Below are positions 7,841 to 16,890 of a DNA stretch of 64,000 nt, one piece after another. Position 1 is the stretch's first letter. Every line of letters begins with the position of its first letter. Source of the stretch: Asanoa siamensis (GTDB lineage: Bacteria; Actinomycetota; Actinomycetes; Mycobacteriales; Micromonosporaceae); assembly GCF_016862555.1 (NCBI RefSeq), contig NZ_BONE01000006.1, forward strand, positions 62,001 through 126,000, written 5' to 3'. A model generated the notes under the pieces. The model saw nothing but the letters and a program-made list of their open reading frames with translations, ran no database searches and had not been told where the DNA came from. Both the position numbers and the translations under genes were made by a program.

Positions 7841-8752
7841 TCAGGATGCCTCGGACCGGTATCGGCTGGGTGACGTGCCGGTGACCCGCTTGAACGCCAC
7901 GCTCAGCGCGCTTTCGGAACCGTAACCGACGTCACGGGCGATGGCGGCCAGGGTGCCGTCGCCCCGACGGATCCGGGCGGCGGCGAGCTCGATGCGCCAG
8001 CCGGTGAGGTAGTCGAGCGGAGCCTTGCCGATGAGGTCGCGGAACCGGGCCGCCAGCGTCGACCGGGACACGGCCGCCGCGCCGGCCAGCGACTCGACCG
8101 TCCACCGGGCGGCGGGGTCGGCGTGCATCGCCCGCAGGGTCGGCCCGACCACCGGGTCCGCCAGACCCGCCAGCCAGCCGGACCCGGGGGTGGCCGCCGT
8201 GGCCAGGTGGAAGCGGAGCACCTGGATCAGCATCACGACCGCCAGGTGCTCCGCCACGAGCGTCGAGCCGATCCGCGTGTGCCGCACCTCGTCGGCGATC
8301 CGGTCGATCGCCCAGTGCACCGCGCCCGCCTCCGCGGTCGCGGCCGGGACGTGGATGACCGGGGGCAGGCCGTCGAGCAGCAGCGCCCGGGCCCGCTGGT
8401 GGAAGCTGAACCTGCCGCCGATCAGGGCGACCTCGTCGCCCGTGCCGGCCCGCGCGACGCCGTCGGGGCCCGCGGCGGCGAAGACCGGGTCGGCGGGTTC
8501 GAGTGCTGTGTCGGCGTCGCTGGCCAGGACGAACGGCACCGGCCGGGTGAGCAGGAAGCAGTCGCCCGTGGCCAGCTCGATCGGCGCGGCCAGGCCCTCG
8601 ACGGTGAGCAGGCAGCGGCCACGGCGCAGGGCGTTGAACTTCACCCCGTCGAGCGGGTTGAAGCGCAGGCCCCAGCGCCCGCCCGCGGCCATGCTGGCAG
8701 ACAGGTGGCCGTTGACGCCGATCAACGTCAGGACGTCTTCCAAAGGATCCAT
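7841..8752 (-). CDS. AraC family transcriptional regulator with cupin sensor domain
   Basis: 303 residues. The N-terminal two-thirds match the AraC-type cupin domain (MDPLEDVLTLIGVNGHLSASM at the start, GDCFLLTRPVPFVLASD), and the C-terminal 100 residues hold two helix-turn-helix motifs: WTVESLAGAAAVSRSTLAARF and GTLAAIARDVGYGSESALSVAFKR, ending in the classic FKRVTGTSPSRYR. It is divergent from an SDR gene with 74 bases between the starts, an arrangement in which this type of regulator usually controls the neighbouring reductase. Confidence 0.93.
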   Translation of the reverse strand: MDPLEDVLTLIGVNGHLSASMAAGGRWGLRFNPLDGVKFNALRRGRCLLTVEGLAAPIELATGDCFLLTRPVPFVLASDADTALEPADPVFAAAGPDGVARAGTGDEVALIGGRFSFHQRARALLLDGLPPVIHVPAATAEAGAVHWAIDRIADEVRHTRIGSTLVAEHLAVVMLIQVLRFHLATAATPGSGWLAGLADPVVGPTLRAMHADPAARWTVESLAGAAAVSRSTLAARFRDLIGKAPLDYLTGWRIELAAARIRRGDGTLAAIARDVGYGSESALSVAFKRVTGTSPSRYRSEAS

Positions 8753-8826
8753 GGTTGGACGCTCGCTAAAGAAGGCTGCACTCTCAACTATTCATCGTCC
8801 GGCTTTCGCTTCGTAGCGTAGCCGCC

Positions 8827-9753
8827 ATGACAGATTTCGATGCACGTACCACGGGACCTGAGATCCTCGCCGGCGTCGACCTGACCGGCCGCCGGATGAT
8901 CGTCACGGGCGGCGCCTCGGGGATCGGCGCCGAGACCGTCCGGGCCCTCGCCGGCGCCGGCGCCGAGGTCACCGTCGCCACCCGCGAGCCCGCCGACGCC
9001 AAGCCGCTGATCGACGAGGCGGCACCCGGCCGTGTCCTGGCCCGCCGGCTCGACCTCGCCGACCTGGCGTCGGTGCGGGCGTTCGTCGCCGACTGGGACG
9101 GGCCGTTGCACGCCCTCGTCGCCAACGCCGGGATCATGGCGCTGCCCGACCGGCAGACCAGCCCCGAGGGCTGGGAGCTCCAACTGGCGGTCAACTACCT
9201 CGGTCACTTCGCGCTCGCGTACGGGCTGCACGGCGCGCTCGCCGACGCCGGTGGCCGGGTCGTCGCGGTCAGCTCCGGGGCCCACCTCGCGCACCCGGTC
9301 GACTTCGCCGACCCGCAGTTCGCCGTCCGGCCCTACGAGGGCTGGGCCGCGTACGGGCAGTCGAAGACGGCCGACGTGCTGCTCGCGGTGGGCCTCGCCC
9401 GGCGCTGGGCGGCCGACGGCATCGTGGCCAACGCGCTGGGCCCGGGCACGATCCACACCAAGCTGCAGCGGCACATCGACCGGGAGACCATGGTCCGGTT
9501 CGGTGCGATGGACGAGTCGGGCCGGCTCGTGGTGCCGGCGCACTACAAGACGCCCGCCGAGGGCGCGTCGACGACGGTGCTGCTGGCCGGGTCGCCGACG
9601 GTGGCGGGGGTGACCGGGCGCTACTTCGAGGACAACCGCGAGGCGCCGGTCGTGGCCGGCGGCCCGGACGCCAGCAGTGGTGTGGCCGCGCACGCAATGG
9701 ACGAGGACGCCGCCGACCGCCTCTGGGAGCTGGGCCTGCCCCTGGTGCGGTGA
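8827..9753 (+). CDS. Short-chain dehydrogenase/reductase (SDR), retinol-dehydrogenase-like
   Basis: NAD(P)-dependent oxidoreductase of 308 residues. The cofactor motif GGASGIG is at about residues 24-30, the NAG motif appears in VANAGIM, and the catalytic YxxxK is AYGQSKTADVL. The longer C-terminal part fits the classical-atypical group related to retinol/WW-domain oxidoreductases, which often act on hydrophobic alcohols or ketones. It is divergent from the AraC regulator at 7841-8752, which probably controls it. Substrate unknown. Confidence 0.92.
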   Translation: MTDFDARTTGPEILAGVDLTGRRMIVTGGASGIGAETVRALAGAGAEVTVATREPADAKPLIDEAAPGRVLARRLDLADLASVRAFVADWDGPLHALVANAGIMALPDRQTSPEGWELQLAVNYLGHFALAYGLHGALADAGGRVVAVSSGAHLAHPVDFADPQFAVRPYEGWAAYGQSKTADVLLAVGLARRWAADGIVANALGPGTIHTKLQRHIDRETMVRFGAMDESGRLVVPAHYKTPAEGASTTVLLAGSPTVAGVTGRYFEDNREAPVVAGGPDASSGVAAHAMDEDAADRLWELGLPLVR

Positions 9754-9798
9754 ACGACGGTCCCGGTTCGCAGGCGTCCGGTGTCGTGCCCTCCTCCG

Positions 9799-10818
9799 TC
9801 AGCTCGGGGCCGACGGGGGACAGGGCGCGCAGGACGCGCGGACCACCAGCTCGGTGGGCAGCCGGATGTGGATGTCGCGCTCGACGTCGGCAATGAGGTC
9901 GACCAGCAGCCGCAACGCCGACGCGCCCATCTGCTGCAGCGGTTGCATGATGGTCGTCAGCGGCGGGTTGACCGAGGCCGACTCCGGCACGTTGTCGAAC
10001 CCCATCACCGACAGGTCGTCGGGCACCGACAGGCCCATGCCCCGGGCAACCTCCATCGTGGAGATGGCCGAGAGGTCGTTGCCGGCGAACACCGCGGTCG
10101 GCCGGTCGGGGAGCGCGAGCAGCTCCGCGGCCGCGCCGGCCGCGCTCTCGGCGCGGAACCCACCGATCCGCACCAGGCTCTCGTCGACCGCGAGGCCCGC
10201 GTCCGCCATCGCCTTGCGGAAGCCGGCCTCGCGCAGCCGGGCCGACTCGAGGTCGGGGCGGCCGCTGAGGTGCGCGATCCGCCGGTGGCCCAGCGAGAGC
10301 AGGTAGTTGGTGGCGAGCACCGCGCCCGCGAAGTTGTCGGAGTCGATCGTCGGCAGGCCCGACGGGCCCGTGTGCGGGTCGACGGCCACCACGTGGAAGT
10401 CCTGTTTGGTCTCGACCACCGTCGGGGTCACGATCACGGCGCCGTCGATCAGCGTGCCGGACAGCCGGGCCAGTGACCGCCGCTCCCAGCCGATGGCCGT
10501 GCCACCGCCGTCGCCGCTCGAGTAGGCCAGCAGCTGGTAGCCCGTACCCGCGACCTCTTTGGACGCGCCCTTGAGCAGCTCCGTCGAGAACGGCTCGAAC
10601 TCGGCGACCAGGATGCCGAGCACGTTGGTGCGGTGGCTGCGCAAGCTCTGCGCGCCCAGGCTCGCCTCGTAGCCGAGCTGGTGGATCACCTGCTGGACGC
10701 GCTCCACGGTCGCCTGCGCCACCCCGTACCGGCCGTTGACGACCTTGGACACGGTGGCCACCGAGACGCCGGCCGTGCGGGCCACGTCCGACATCTTCAC
10801 ACGCTGCGGGAACGCCAC
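9799..10818 (-). CDS. LacI family repressor of the adjacent sugar ABC importer
   Basis: 339 residues. The N-terminal HTH reads VKMSDVARTAGVSVATVSKVVNG, with the hinge helix TVERVQQVIHQLGY, followed by a periplasmic-binding-protein-like sugar domain ending in the LPTELVVRASC motif common in the family. It is divergent from an ABC importer operon starting at 10960, and the gap contains palindromes suited to a LacI dimer. I infer that it represses the importer in the absence of the sugar. Confidence 0.93.
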   Translation of the reverse strand: MAFPQRVKMSDVARTAGVSVATVSKVVNGRYGVAQATVERVQQVIHQLGYEASLGAQSLRSHRTNVLGILVAEFEPFSTELLKGASKEVAGTGYQLLAYSSGDGGGTAIGWERRSLARLSGTLIDGAVIVTPTVVETKQDFHVVAVDPHTGPSGLPTIDSDNFAGAVLATNYLLSLGHRRIAHLSGRPDLESARLREAGFRKAMADAGLAVDESLVRIGGFRAESAAGAAAELLALPDRPTAVFAGNDLSAISTMEVARGMGLSVPDDLSVMGFDNVPESASVNPPLTTIMQPLQQMGASALRLLVDLIADVERDIHIRLPTELVVRASCAPCPPSAPS

Positions 10819-10858
10819 GCGGATGAGGATAGCTGCCCGCCGTCGCGGTTAACGCAGC

Positions 10859-10879
10859 GTTTCGAAACCGATATCGATA
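10859..10879. promoter_or_regulatory. Candidate LacI operator region upstream of the sugar importer
   Basis: The gap between the LacI gene and the binding-protein gene holds the perfect palindrome GTTTCGAAAC (10859-10868) followed at once by TATCGATA (10872-10879). TTGACA at 10884-10889 is a plausible -35 element for the rightward operon, so a repressor on these palindromes would block it. Confidence 0.6.
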
Positions 10880-10959
10880 ACGATTGACACTGGCGAGAAA
10901 TGACTGGAACACTCGCCGTCAATGCCGAGCACCGCGACTGACCGGTCGAGGAGACATCG

Positions 10960-12267
10960 ATGGCGATCAAGCACCGAGCTAGGGCATTTCTCGCGATTTT
11001 TCTGACCAGCGCGCTCGCGCTGTCCGCCTGCGGCGGTGGTGGCGAGGACGAGGAACCCGCCAGCGACCTGTACGCGAACCCGGTGACGCTGACCTGGTGG
11101 CACAACGCCTCACAGGACGGTCCCGGCAAGACCTACTGGGAGAAGGTCGCCAAGGACTTCTCCGCCGCCCACCCGAGCGTCACGATCCAGATCGAGGCGA
11201 TCGAGACCAACCAACTCCAGCGCACCCGGCTCCCCGCCGCCCTGCTGACCAGCGACCCGCCGGACATCTTCCAGGCCTGGGGCGGTGGCGAGATCCGCGA
11301 GCAGGTGGAGGCCGACTACCTGAAGGACATCACGGACCAGGTCAAGACCGAGGTCGGCAACATCGGCAGCGCGGCGGAGATCTGGCAGGTCGACGGCAAG
11401 CAGTACGGGCTGCCGTTCCGGATGGGCATCGAGGGCATCTGGTACAACAAGGACATGTTCGCGCGGGCGGGCATCGCCGCGCCGCCGACCACGTTCCAGG
11501 AGCTCAACGACGCGGTCACCAAGCTCAAGGCGATCAACGTCGTGCCGATCGCGGTCGGCGCCGGTGACAAGTGGCCGGCGGCGCACTGGTGGTACAACAT
11601 GGCGCTGCGGTCCTGTTCCGTGGACACGCTGAAGAAGGCCTCGGTCGACCTCACCTTCGACGACCCGTGCTTCGTCAAGGCGGGCGAGGACCTCAAGGCC
11701 TTCATCGACACCAAGCCGTTCCAGAACAACTTCATCGCGACGCCGGGCCAGAACGATCCGACGAGCGCGAACGGCCTGCTCGCCAACGGCAAGGCCGCGA
11801 TGGAGCTGATGGGCGACTGGAACAGAGGCACGCTCGAGACGGTCGCGGAGGACCCGGCCGCGGTGACCAAGTTCCTCGGCTGGTTCCCGGTGCCGGCGCT
11901 GTCCGGCGCGGCGGGCGACCCGAAGGCGGCCCTCGGCGGCGGCGACGGCTTCTCCTGCGCCAAGAACGCGCCGGCCGAGTGCGTCGAGTTCCTCAAGTAC
12001 ATCGTCAGCCCCGAGGTGCAGAAGGGCTACGCCGAGACCGGCACCGGCCTCCCTGTCGCCAAGGGTGCCGAGAGCGGCGTGCAGGACCCGGCGCTCAAGT
12101 CCATCTTGGAGGCGACCTCCAGCGCCACCTACGTGCAGCTCTGGCTGGACACCGCGTTCGGCAGCACCGTCGGCAACGCGATGAACGACGCGATCGTCGC
12201 GATCTTCGCCGGCAACGGCACGCCGCAACAGGTCGTCGACGCGATGAAGTCGGCTGCCAAGAAGTGA
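10960..12267 (+). CDS. Sugar ABC transporter substrate-binding lipoprotein
   Basis: Family-1 extracellular solute-binding protein of 435 residues. A signal peptide ends in the lipobox LSAC (about residues 19-22), so the protein is a lipoprotein held on the outer face of the membrane. The mature part starts with VTLTWWHNASQDGPGK, as in carbohydrate-binding members, and contains LPFRMGIEGIWYNKDMF, the usual interdomain region. It is the first gene of a three-gene importer operon under LacI control; no glycosidase follows, so the sugar cannot be deduced. Confidence 0.93.
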   Translation: MAIKHRARAFLAIFLTSALALSACGGGGEDEEPASDLYANPVTLTWWHNASQDGPGKTYWEKVAKDFSAAHPSVTIQIEAIETNQLQRTRLPAALLTSDPPDIFQAWGGGEIREQVEADYLKDITDQVKTEVGNIGSAAEIWQVDGKQYGLPFRMGIEGIWYNKDMFARAGIAAPPTTFQELNDAVTKLKAINVVPIAVGAGDKWPAAHWWYNMALRSCSVDTLKKASVDLTFDDPCFVKAGEDLKAFIDTKPFQNNFIATPGQNDPTSANGLLANGKAAMELMGDWNRGTLETVAEDPAAVTKFLGWFPVPALSGAAGDPKAALGGGDGFSCAKNAPAECVEFLKYIVSPEVQKGYAETGTGLPVAKGAESGVQDPALKSILEATSSATYVQLWLDTAFGSTVGNAMNDAIVAIFAGNGTPQQVVDAMKSAAKK

Positions 12268-13253
12268 CCCGCACCCTCGACCTCGCCGGCGGCGCGTCCG
12301 CGCCGCCGGCGGGTCCCCGCCGCGTCCGGCGCTCGTCGACCCGGGCCGCCGAGACCAGACGCAAGTGGTACGAGATCATCGGGCTGACCACGCCCGCGAT
12401 CGCCGTGTACGTCATGTTCGTGCTCGTGCCGATGGGCTTCGCGGTCTACTACAGCCTCTACCGCTGGCGCGGGGTCGGGCCGCCCACGGACTTCGTCGGC
12501 TTCGACAACTATGTGCTGGCGTTCCAGGACCCCATCTTCCTCGACGCGCTGCGCAACAACGCCGTCATCGTGGTCGGCTCGCTGCTGGTGCAGGGCCCGA
12601 TCGCGCTGGCCGTCGCGCTGCTGCTGAACCGGCGCTTCCGCGGCCGCACGGTGTTCCGGCTGCTGGTCTTCGTGCCGTACGTGCTGGCCGAGGTGACCGT
12701 CGGCATCATGTGGAAGCTGATCCTCACCGACGGCGGCACGATGGACGCCCTGCTGCGCTCGATCGGCCTCGGCGGGCTGGTGCAGGCCTGGCTGGCCGAC
12801 CTCGACGTGGTGATCTGGACCCTGCTCTTCGTGCTCACGTGGAAATATGTGGGCTTCGCCATCATCCTGCTGCTCGCCGGACTGTCCAATGTGCCGCACG
12901 AGCTGACCGAGGCAGCCGCGATCGACGGCGCCGGCTGGTGGCAGATCCAGCGCCACGTCACGCTTCCGCTGCTCGGCCCGACGATCAGAATCTGGATGTT
13001 CCTGTCGATGATCGGGTCGCTGCAGGTCTTCGACGTGATCTGGGTGACCTCGGTGCCCGCGGTGCGATCGCTGGGCGCCTCGGCCACCATGGCGACGTAC
13101 ATGGTGGACAACGGCTTCTTCGCGCGCCTGTGGGGCTACGGCAACGCGGTGGCCGTGATCCTGTTCGTCATCTCGTTCGTGGCCGCGCTGCTGTTCCAGC
13201 GATTCCTGCTGCGCCGCGACATCCAGGGCGCGCTCACCGGAAGGGCGAACTGA
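12264..13253 (+). CDS. Sugar ABC transporter permease (MalF-type)
   Basis: Integral membrane subunit of 329 residues with six predicted helices. The EAA loop, which contacts the ATPase, is AAAIDGAGWWQIQRHVTLPLLGP. Start GTG 12264 overlaps the stop of the binding-protein gene (GTGA), so translation is coupled. An N-terminal extension rich in Ala, Pro and Arg (first 35 residues) precedes the first helix. It pairs with the permease that starts at 13253; the ATPase is not encoded here. Confidence 0.93.
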   Translation: MTRTLDLAGGASAPPAGPRRVRRSSTRAAETRRKWYEIIGLTTPAIAVYVMFVLVPMGFAVYYSLYRWRGVGPPTDFVGFDNYVLAFQDPIFLDALRNNAVIVVGSLLVQGPIALAVALLLNRRFRGRTVFRLLVFVPYVLAEVTVGIMWKLILTDGGTMDALLRSIGLGGLVQAWLADLDVVIWTLLFVLTWKYVGFAIILLLAGLSNVPHELTEAAAIDGAGWWQIQRHVTLPLLGPTIRIWMFLSMIGSLQVFDVIWVTSVPAVRSLGASATMATYMVDNGFFARLWGYGNAVAVILFVISFVAALLFQRFLLRRDIQGALTGRAN

Positions 13254-14086
13254 TGACCTCCTCCCGCCCCTTCTCGTGGGGCAACCCGCTGATGTACGCG
13301 CTGGCGCTCGCCGTGGCCGCCGTCTCGATCGCCCCGGTGGTCTACGTCATCGTGGGCGGCTTCCGCACGACGCCGCAGATCGTCGCCGACCCGGCCGGCC
13401 TGCCGGACCCGTGGGTCTGGGACAACTACCAGCGGGTGCTGACCCAGAGCGACTTCTGGTCGCAGGCGTGGAACAGCGCGGTGGTCGCGCTCGGCACGAC
13501 GCTCGGCGTGGTCGTCCTCGGCCTGTGCGCGGCGTACGTGCTGGCCCGCTACACCTTCCGCGGCCGCGAGGCCCTCTACACCTTCTTCACGCTGGGCCTG
13601 CTCTTCCCCGCGGGCGCGGCGATCCTGCCGCTCTATCTCATGCTGCGCGACCTCGACCTGACCAACTCGTACTATGCCGTGATCCTGCCCCAGGTGGCGT
13701 TCTCACTGCCCATCACGATCGTGATCCTGCGCCCGTTCCTCACGGCCATACCCCGCGAACTCGAGGACGCGGCGGCGATCGACGGCACGGGCCGCCTGGG
13801 CTTCCTCTGGCGCATCACGCTGCCGCTGTCGAAACCGGCGCTGGTCACGGTCGGCGTGCTGGCCTTCGTGGCGAGCTGGAACGCGTTCCTGCTCCCACTC
13901 CTGGTCCTCAGCGACGTCGACCTGCACACGCTGCCACTGGGCGTGCAGAACTTCTCGAGCCAGTACACGAGCGACACGGCGGGCATCCTCGCCTTCACCT
14001 CCCTGGCGATGGTCCCGGCGCTGCTCTTCTTCACGCTGACGGAAAAACAGATCGTCGGCGGCCTCCAGGGGGCGGTCAAGGGTTGA
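13253..14086 (+). CDS. Sugar ABC transporter permease (MalG-type)
   Basis: Second membrane subunit, 277 residues, six helices, with the EAA loop EDAAAIDGTGRLGFLWRITLP. Its ATG overlaps the preceding stop (TGATG). The operon ends here: no ATP-binding gene follows before the convergent MFS gene at 14100, so the importer presumably relies on a shared MsiK-like ATPase, as is common in actinomycetes. That is family knowledge plus the absence seen here. Confidence 0.93.
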   Translation: MTSSRPFSWGNPLMYALALAVAAVSIAPVVYVIVGGFRTTPQIVADPAGLPDPWVWDNYQRVLTQSDFWSQAWNSAVVALGTTLGVVVLGLCAAYVLARYTFRGREALYTFFTLGLLFPAGAAILPLYLMLRDLDLTNSYYAVILPQVAFSLPITIVILRPFLTAIPRELEDAAAIDGTGRLGFLWRITLPLSKPALVTVGVLAFVASWNAFLLPLLVLSDVDLHTLPLGVQNFSSQYTSDTAGILAFTSLAMVPALLFFTLTEKQIVGGLQGAVKG

Positions 14087-14099
14087 CCGTCGCGGCCGG

Positions 14100-15503
14100 T
14101 CAGGTGCGACCCCGGGCGGTCGGGATCAGCAGGGAGAGCACCACGCCCAGGGCGGCGATGGCCGCCAGGGTTGCGAAGGCCGTCGTGTAGCCCGTGGCGG
14201 TCGGTGTGCCGGTTTCGCCCGCCGAGCCTGTGATGATCGCGCTTACCAGGGCCGTGCCGATCGCGCCGCCGATCGTGCGGATGTTCGTGTTCATGCCTGT
14301 CGCCGCGCCTGTCATCGCCGGGGCTACCGTGTGCACGATGACGCTCGTCATCGCCGCGTAGGCCAATCCGAGCCCCAGGCCGAAGACCACGCCGCCGAGG
14401 GCCACCTGCCACGCCGTGTCGTGCCAGAACGCGAAGCCCAGGCAGCCCACCAGCAGCAACGCCGAACCGTACGCGAGTTGCGCCCGGAAGCCGACCACGT
14501 GGTGGATCGGTCCGCTGGCCATGCCCCCCACCGCCATCGCCGCGAGCGTCGGGAGCACCAGGAGGCCGGCGACCGTCACGCTCGAACCGAAGCCGTACCC
14601 GGCGCTCGGCGGTGTCTGGATGAACTGCGGCAGGAAGGTGATGACCGCGAACATCGCGGCGCCGAACAGCAGCGCGACGAGGTTCGTCGTCCACACCGCC
14701 CGCTGGCGCATCATCCGCATGTCGATCAGTGGGTTCGCCGAGCGCGTCTCCAGCGTGACCCAGGCGGCGAAGCTCACCGCCGCCAGTGCGAACGCGCCGA
14801 GCGTACGCCCGGACAGCCAACCCCAACTCGACCCGAGGCTCAACGGCAGCAGCAGCGCGACGAGCCACACGGCTAGCAGCGCACCCGCGGCCCAGTTGAT
14901 CCGGCCGCCGCTGCGCACCGGTGAGGTCGGCACGAACCGCGCGGCCAGCGCGCCGATGGCCAGCACCAGCAGCAGCGGGATACCGAACAGCCAGCGCCAG
15001 CCGAGGCCGTCGCTGATCGGGCCGGCGAGGACCGTGCCGATGCCGCCGCCGACCGCGATGACGCTCGACATCGCGCCGACGGCCCGGGGCACGCGGTGCG
15101 CCGGGTACTCGTCGCGGATGATGCCGAACGAGATCGGGTAGATCGCGCCGCCGAGGCCCTGGATGATCCGGCCGACGACCATGACGCCGATGGACGGCGC
15201 GAGCGCCGCGACCAGGCTGCCCACCGCGATGGCGCCCAGCACCACCAGCAGGGCGCGGTGCTTGCCGATCATGTCGCCGACCCGGCCGAGGATCGGGGTG
15301 GCGACCGACGCCGAGAGCAGCCAGGCGATCAGCACCCAGGACACGCCGGCCTGGGTGGTGCCCAGGTCGTGCTGCAGGGTCGGCAGCACCGGGCTGAGCA
15401 GCGACTGCAACATCGCGAACGTCCCGGCGCCGAGGCCGAGCAGCGTGAAGACGAGCGAGGTGGTGCGGGGCCGGACCACCGGTGGAGCTGAGGTCAGAGT
15501 CAT
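14100..15503 (-). CDS. MFS drug/proton antiporter, DHA2 (EmrB/QacA-like)
   Basis: A 467-residue polytopic membrane protein with about 14 hydrophobic segments. The MFS signature between helices 2 and 3 is LGRVGDMIGKHRALL, and the DHA2-type motif C region is IIQGLGGAIYPISFGIIRDEYP. It most likely exports toxic lipophilic compounds using the proton gradient. It is divergent from a TetR gene at 15610; the gap has two direct copies of a 16-bp element that looks like that regulator's operator, so expression is probably induced by a substrate of the pump. Confidence 0.92.
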   Translation of the reverse strand: MTLTSAPPVVRPRTTSLVFTLLGLGAGTFAMLQSLLSPVLPTLQHDLGTTQAGVSWVLIAWLLSASVATPILGRVGDMIGKHRALLVVLGAIAVGSLVAALAPSIGVMVVGRIIQGLGGAIYPISFGIIRDEYPAHRVPRAVGAMSSVIAVGGGIGTVLAGPISDGLGWRWLFGIPLLLVLAIGALAARFVPTSPVRSGGRINWAAGALLAVWLVALLLPLSLGSSWGWLSGRTLGAFALAAVSFAAWVTLETRSANPLIDMRMMRQRAVWTTNLVALLFGAAMFAVITFLPQFIQTPPSAGYGFGSSVTVAGLLVLPTLAAMAVGGMASGPIHHVVGFRAQLAYGSALLLVGCLGFAFWHDTAWQVALGGVVFGLGLGLAYAAMTSVIVHTVAPAMTGAATGMNTNIRTIGGAIGTALVSAIITGSAGETGTPTATGYTTAFATLAAIAALGVVLSLLIPTARGRT

Positions 15504-15533
15504 CGAAGGAGTCCTGTGCGAGAGAGGTAAGCT

Positions 15534-15593
15534 GATAACCGGACTCCGGAAAAGCGGAGCCGCGTTATCGGATTACTGATAACCGTACTCCGG
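15534..15593. promoter_or_regulatory. Two direct operator copies between MFS and TetR genes
   Basis: GATAACCGGACTCCGG (15534-15549) and GATAACCGTACTCCGG (15578-15593) differ at one base and flank an inverted GTTATC (15564-15569). Both lie in the 106-base gap between the divergent starts at 15503 and 15610. The likely ligand is the TetR protein encoded at 15610; binding is inferred. Confidence 0.7.
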
Positions 15594-15609
15594 TTCGAGG
15601 GTGGTGGCC

Positions 15610-16236
15610 ATGACGGGGGTCGACCTGACCGCGGTCGGGGTGCACCGGCCGCACCGCGCCGACGCCGCGCGCAACTTCGACGCGCTGCTGGCGGCGGCCA
15701 ACGAGGTGTTCACGGAGTTCGGCGCCGACGCCCCGCTGGACGAGGTCGCCCGCCGGGCCGGTGTCGGCATCGCCACGCTCTACCGCAACTTCCCGACCCG
15801 GGGCCAGATGATCCAGGCGGTCTACCTGACCGAGGTCGACGCGGTCTGCCGCGCCGCGCGGGACGCCGCCGCGCTGGGTCCGTGGGAGGGGATCACGACC
15901 TGGCTGCGCCGCTTCATCGAGTACGTCGCGACGAAGCGCGCGGTCGCCACGGGGCTGGAACGCGGCTCGCCCGCCCACCAGGCCGCGACGGAAGCCCTCT
16001 ACGCGGCCGGTGGGCCGTTGCTCGCCCGGGCGCAGGACGCCGGCGTGTTCCGCCGCGACGTCGACATCGACGACGTGATGCGCTTCGCCATGGCGTACAC
16101 CACCGTGAACTTCGCCTCCGCCGCGCAGCGCGACCGCATGCTCGCCGTCGCGTTCGACGGGCTCAGCGGCCCCAGGCCGGTCGACGGGCTCGGCGGCCCC
16201 AGGCCGGTCGACGGGCTCAGCGGCCCAGGCCGTTGA
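15610..16236 (+). CDS. TetR family regulator with repeat-extended C-terminus
   Basis: 208 residues from ATG 15610 (GTG at 15601 and 15604 are in frame but less likely). The HTH is ADAARNFDALLAAANEVF, then APLDEVARRAGVGIATLYRNFPTRGQM, typical of TetR regulators of MFS pumps. The last 27 residues are unusual: a nine-residue unit DGLSGPRPV is repeated nearly three times, produced by a 27-bp tandem repeat (16154-16233). The tail overlaps the 3' end of the convergent TetR gene by 20 bases. Function as repressor of the divergent MFS gene is inferred from position and the shared operator copies. Confidence 0.88.
   Translation: MTGVDLTAVGVHRPHRADAARNFDALLAAANEVFTEFGADAPLDEVARRAGVGIATLYRNFPTRGQMIQAVYLTEVDAVCRAARDAAALGPWEGITTWLRRFIEYVATKRAVATGLERGSPAHQAATEALYAAGGPLLARAQDAGVFRRDVDIDDVMRFAMAYTTVNFASAAQRDRMLAVAFDGLSGPRPVDGLGGPRPVDGLSGPGR
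16154..16233. repeat. 27-bp tandem repeat, 2.9 copies, in the end of a TetR gene
   Basis: Copies at 16154-16180 and 16181-16207 differ by one A/G change. The third (16208-16233) lacks one C in its CCCC run, and this shift brings in the stop codon. Period 27 keeps the reading frame. The third copy doubles as the 3' end of the convergent TetR gene. Confidence 0.88.
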
Positions 16237-16759
16237 GCAACGTGTCGACCACGAGGTCGGCGGCCTGCGGTGGGGTCATGTCGGGGAACCGGTAGGTCGC
16301 GGTGCTGACGAGTTGGTCGAGGACCGCGCGGGCCCAGGCCGGGGACGTGTCGGCACGCAGGAAACCCTCGTCGGCCGCCCGCCGGACGAACGCGTCGATC
16401 CGCGCGCTCTGCTCCGTGGCGCGGCGCTCGGCCGCGGGGTCGGCCCGCATCATCCGCCGCGTGTCGCCCGGCCACGCGCGGCTGACCGGGATGATCCCCT
16501 CGACGTAGCGGTGCAGCGCCACCGGCACCGGCGCCTCGGTGAGCCGGGCCTCGTCGATGACCCGCTCGGCATCGTCGAGCTTGGCCTCGAAGACGGCGCT
16601 GAGCAGCGCCTCGCGGGTGGCGAAGCGGCGGTGGACGGTGCTGCGGTCGACGCCCGCGGCGCTGGCGATCGCCGACAGCGGTGTGCTCGGGTCCTCGGCC
16701 AGCAGGCGCGCGCCGGCCCGCAGCACCTCGGCCAGGTTGCGGGCGGCATCAGCTCTCAT
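16217..16759 (-). CDS. TetR family regulator of the SDR/aldehyde dehydrogenase pair
   Basis: 180 residues. The HTH reads MRADAARNLAEVLRAGARLL, then PLSAIASAAGVDRSTVHRRFATREALLSAVF, which is the TetR pattern. The C-terminal domain contains RYVEGIIPVSRAWPGD. It is divergent from the SDR-aldehyde dehydrogenase operon beginning at 16891 and most likely represses it. Its last codons lie in the third copy of the tandem repeat that extends the neighbouring convergent TetR gene. Confidence 0.88.
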   Translation of the reverse strand: MRADAARNLAEVLRAGARLLAEDPSTPLSAIASAAGVDRSTVHRRFATREALLSAVFEAKLDDAERVIDEARLTEAPVPVALHRYVEGIIPVSRAWPGDTRRMMRADPAAERRATEQSARIDAFVRRAADEGFLRADTSPAWARAVLDQLVSTATYRFPDMTPPQAADLVVDTLLNGLGR

Positions 16760-16838
16760 GGTGCGTCGATCATACCCGCGTGCCGCGCTTGACCAGTCAG
16801 ATGCATCACAGCGGGGGTGTGGGAAATATTTAATGCCA

Positions 16839-16858
16839 CGCTAGTGTCTTACTTAGCG
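16839..16858. promoter_or_regulatory. Candidate TetR operator upstream of the SDR operon
   Basis: CGCTA (16839-16843) and TAGCG (16854-16858) form an inverted repeat with a 10-base spacer, in the 131-base gap between divergent starts at 16759 and 16891. Spacing suits a TetR dimer; the arms are short, so this is tentative. Confidence 0.4.
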
Positions 16859-16890
16859 ACCAAGCTTCGACACGAAACAGGAGTTTCGCT

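Noticed and set aside
15504-15609. Riboswitch or attenuator in front of the MFS gene
   Set aside because: The repeats are direct copies with short palindromic parts, which fits an operator; no aptamer-like fold or leader peptide is visible.
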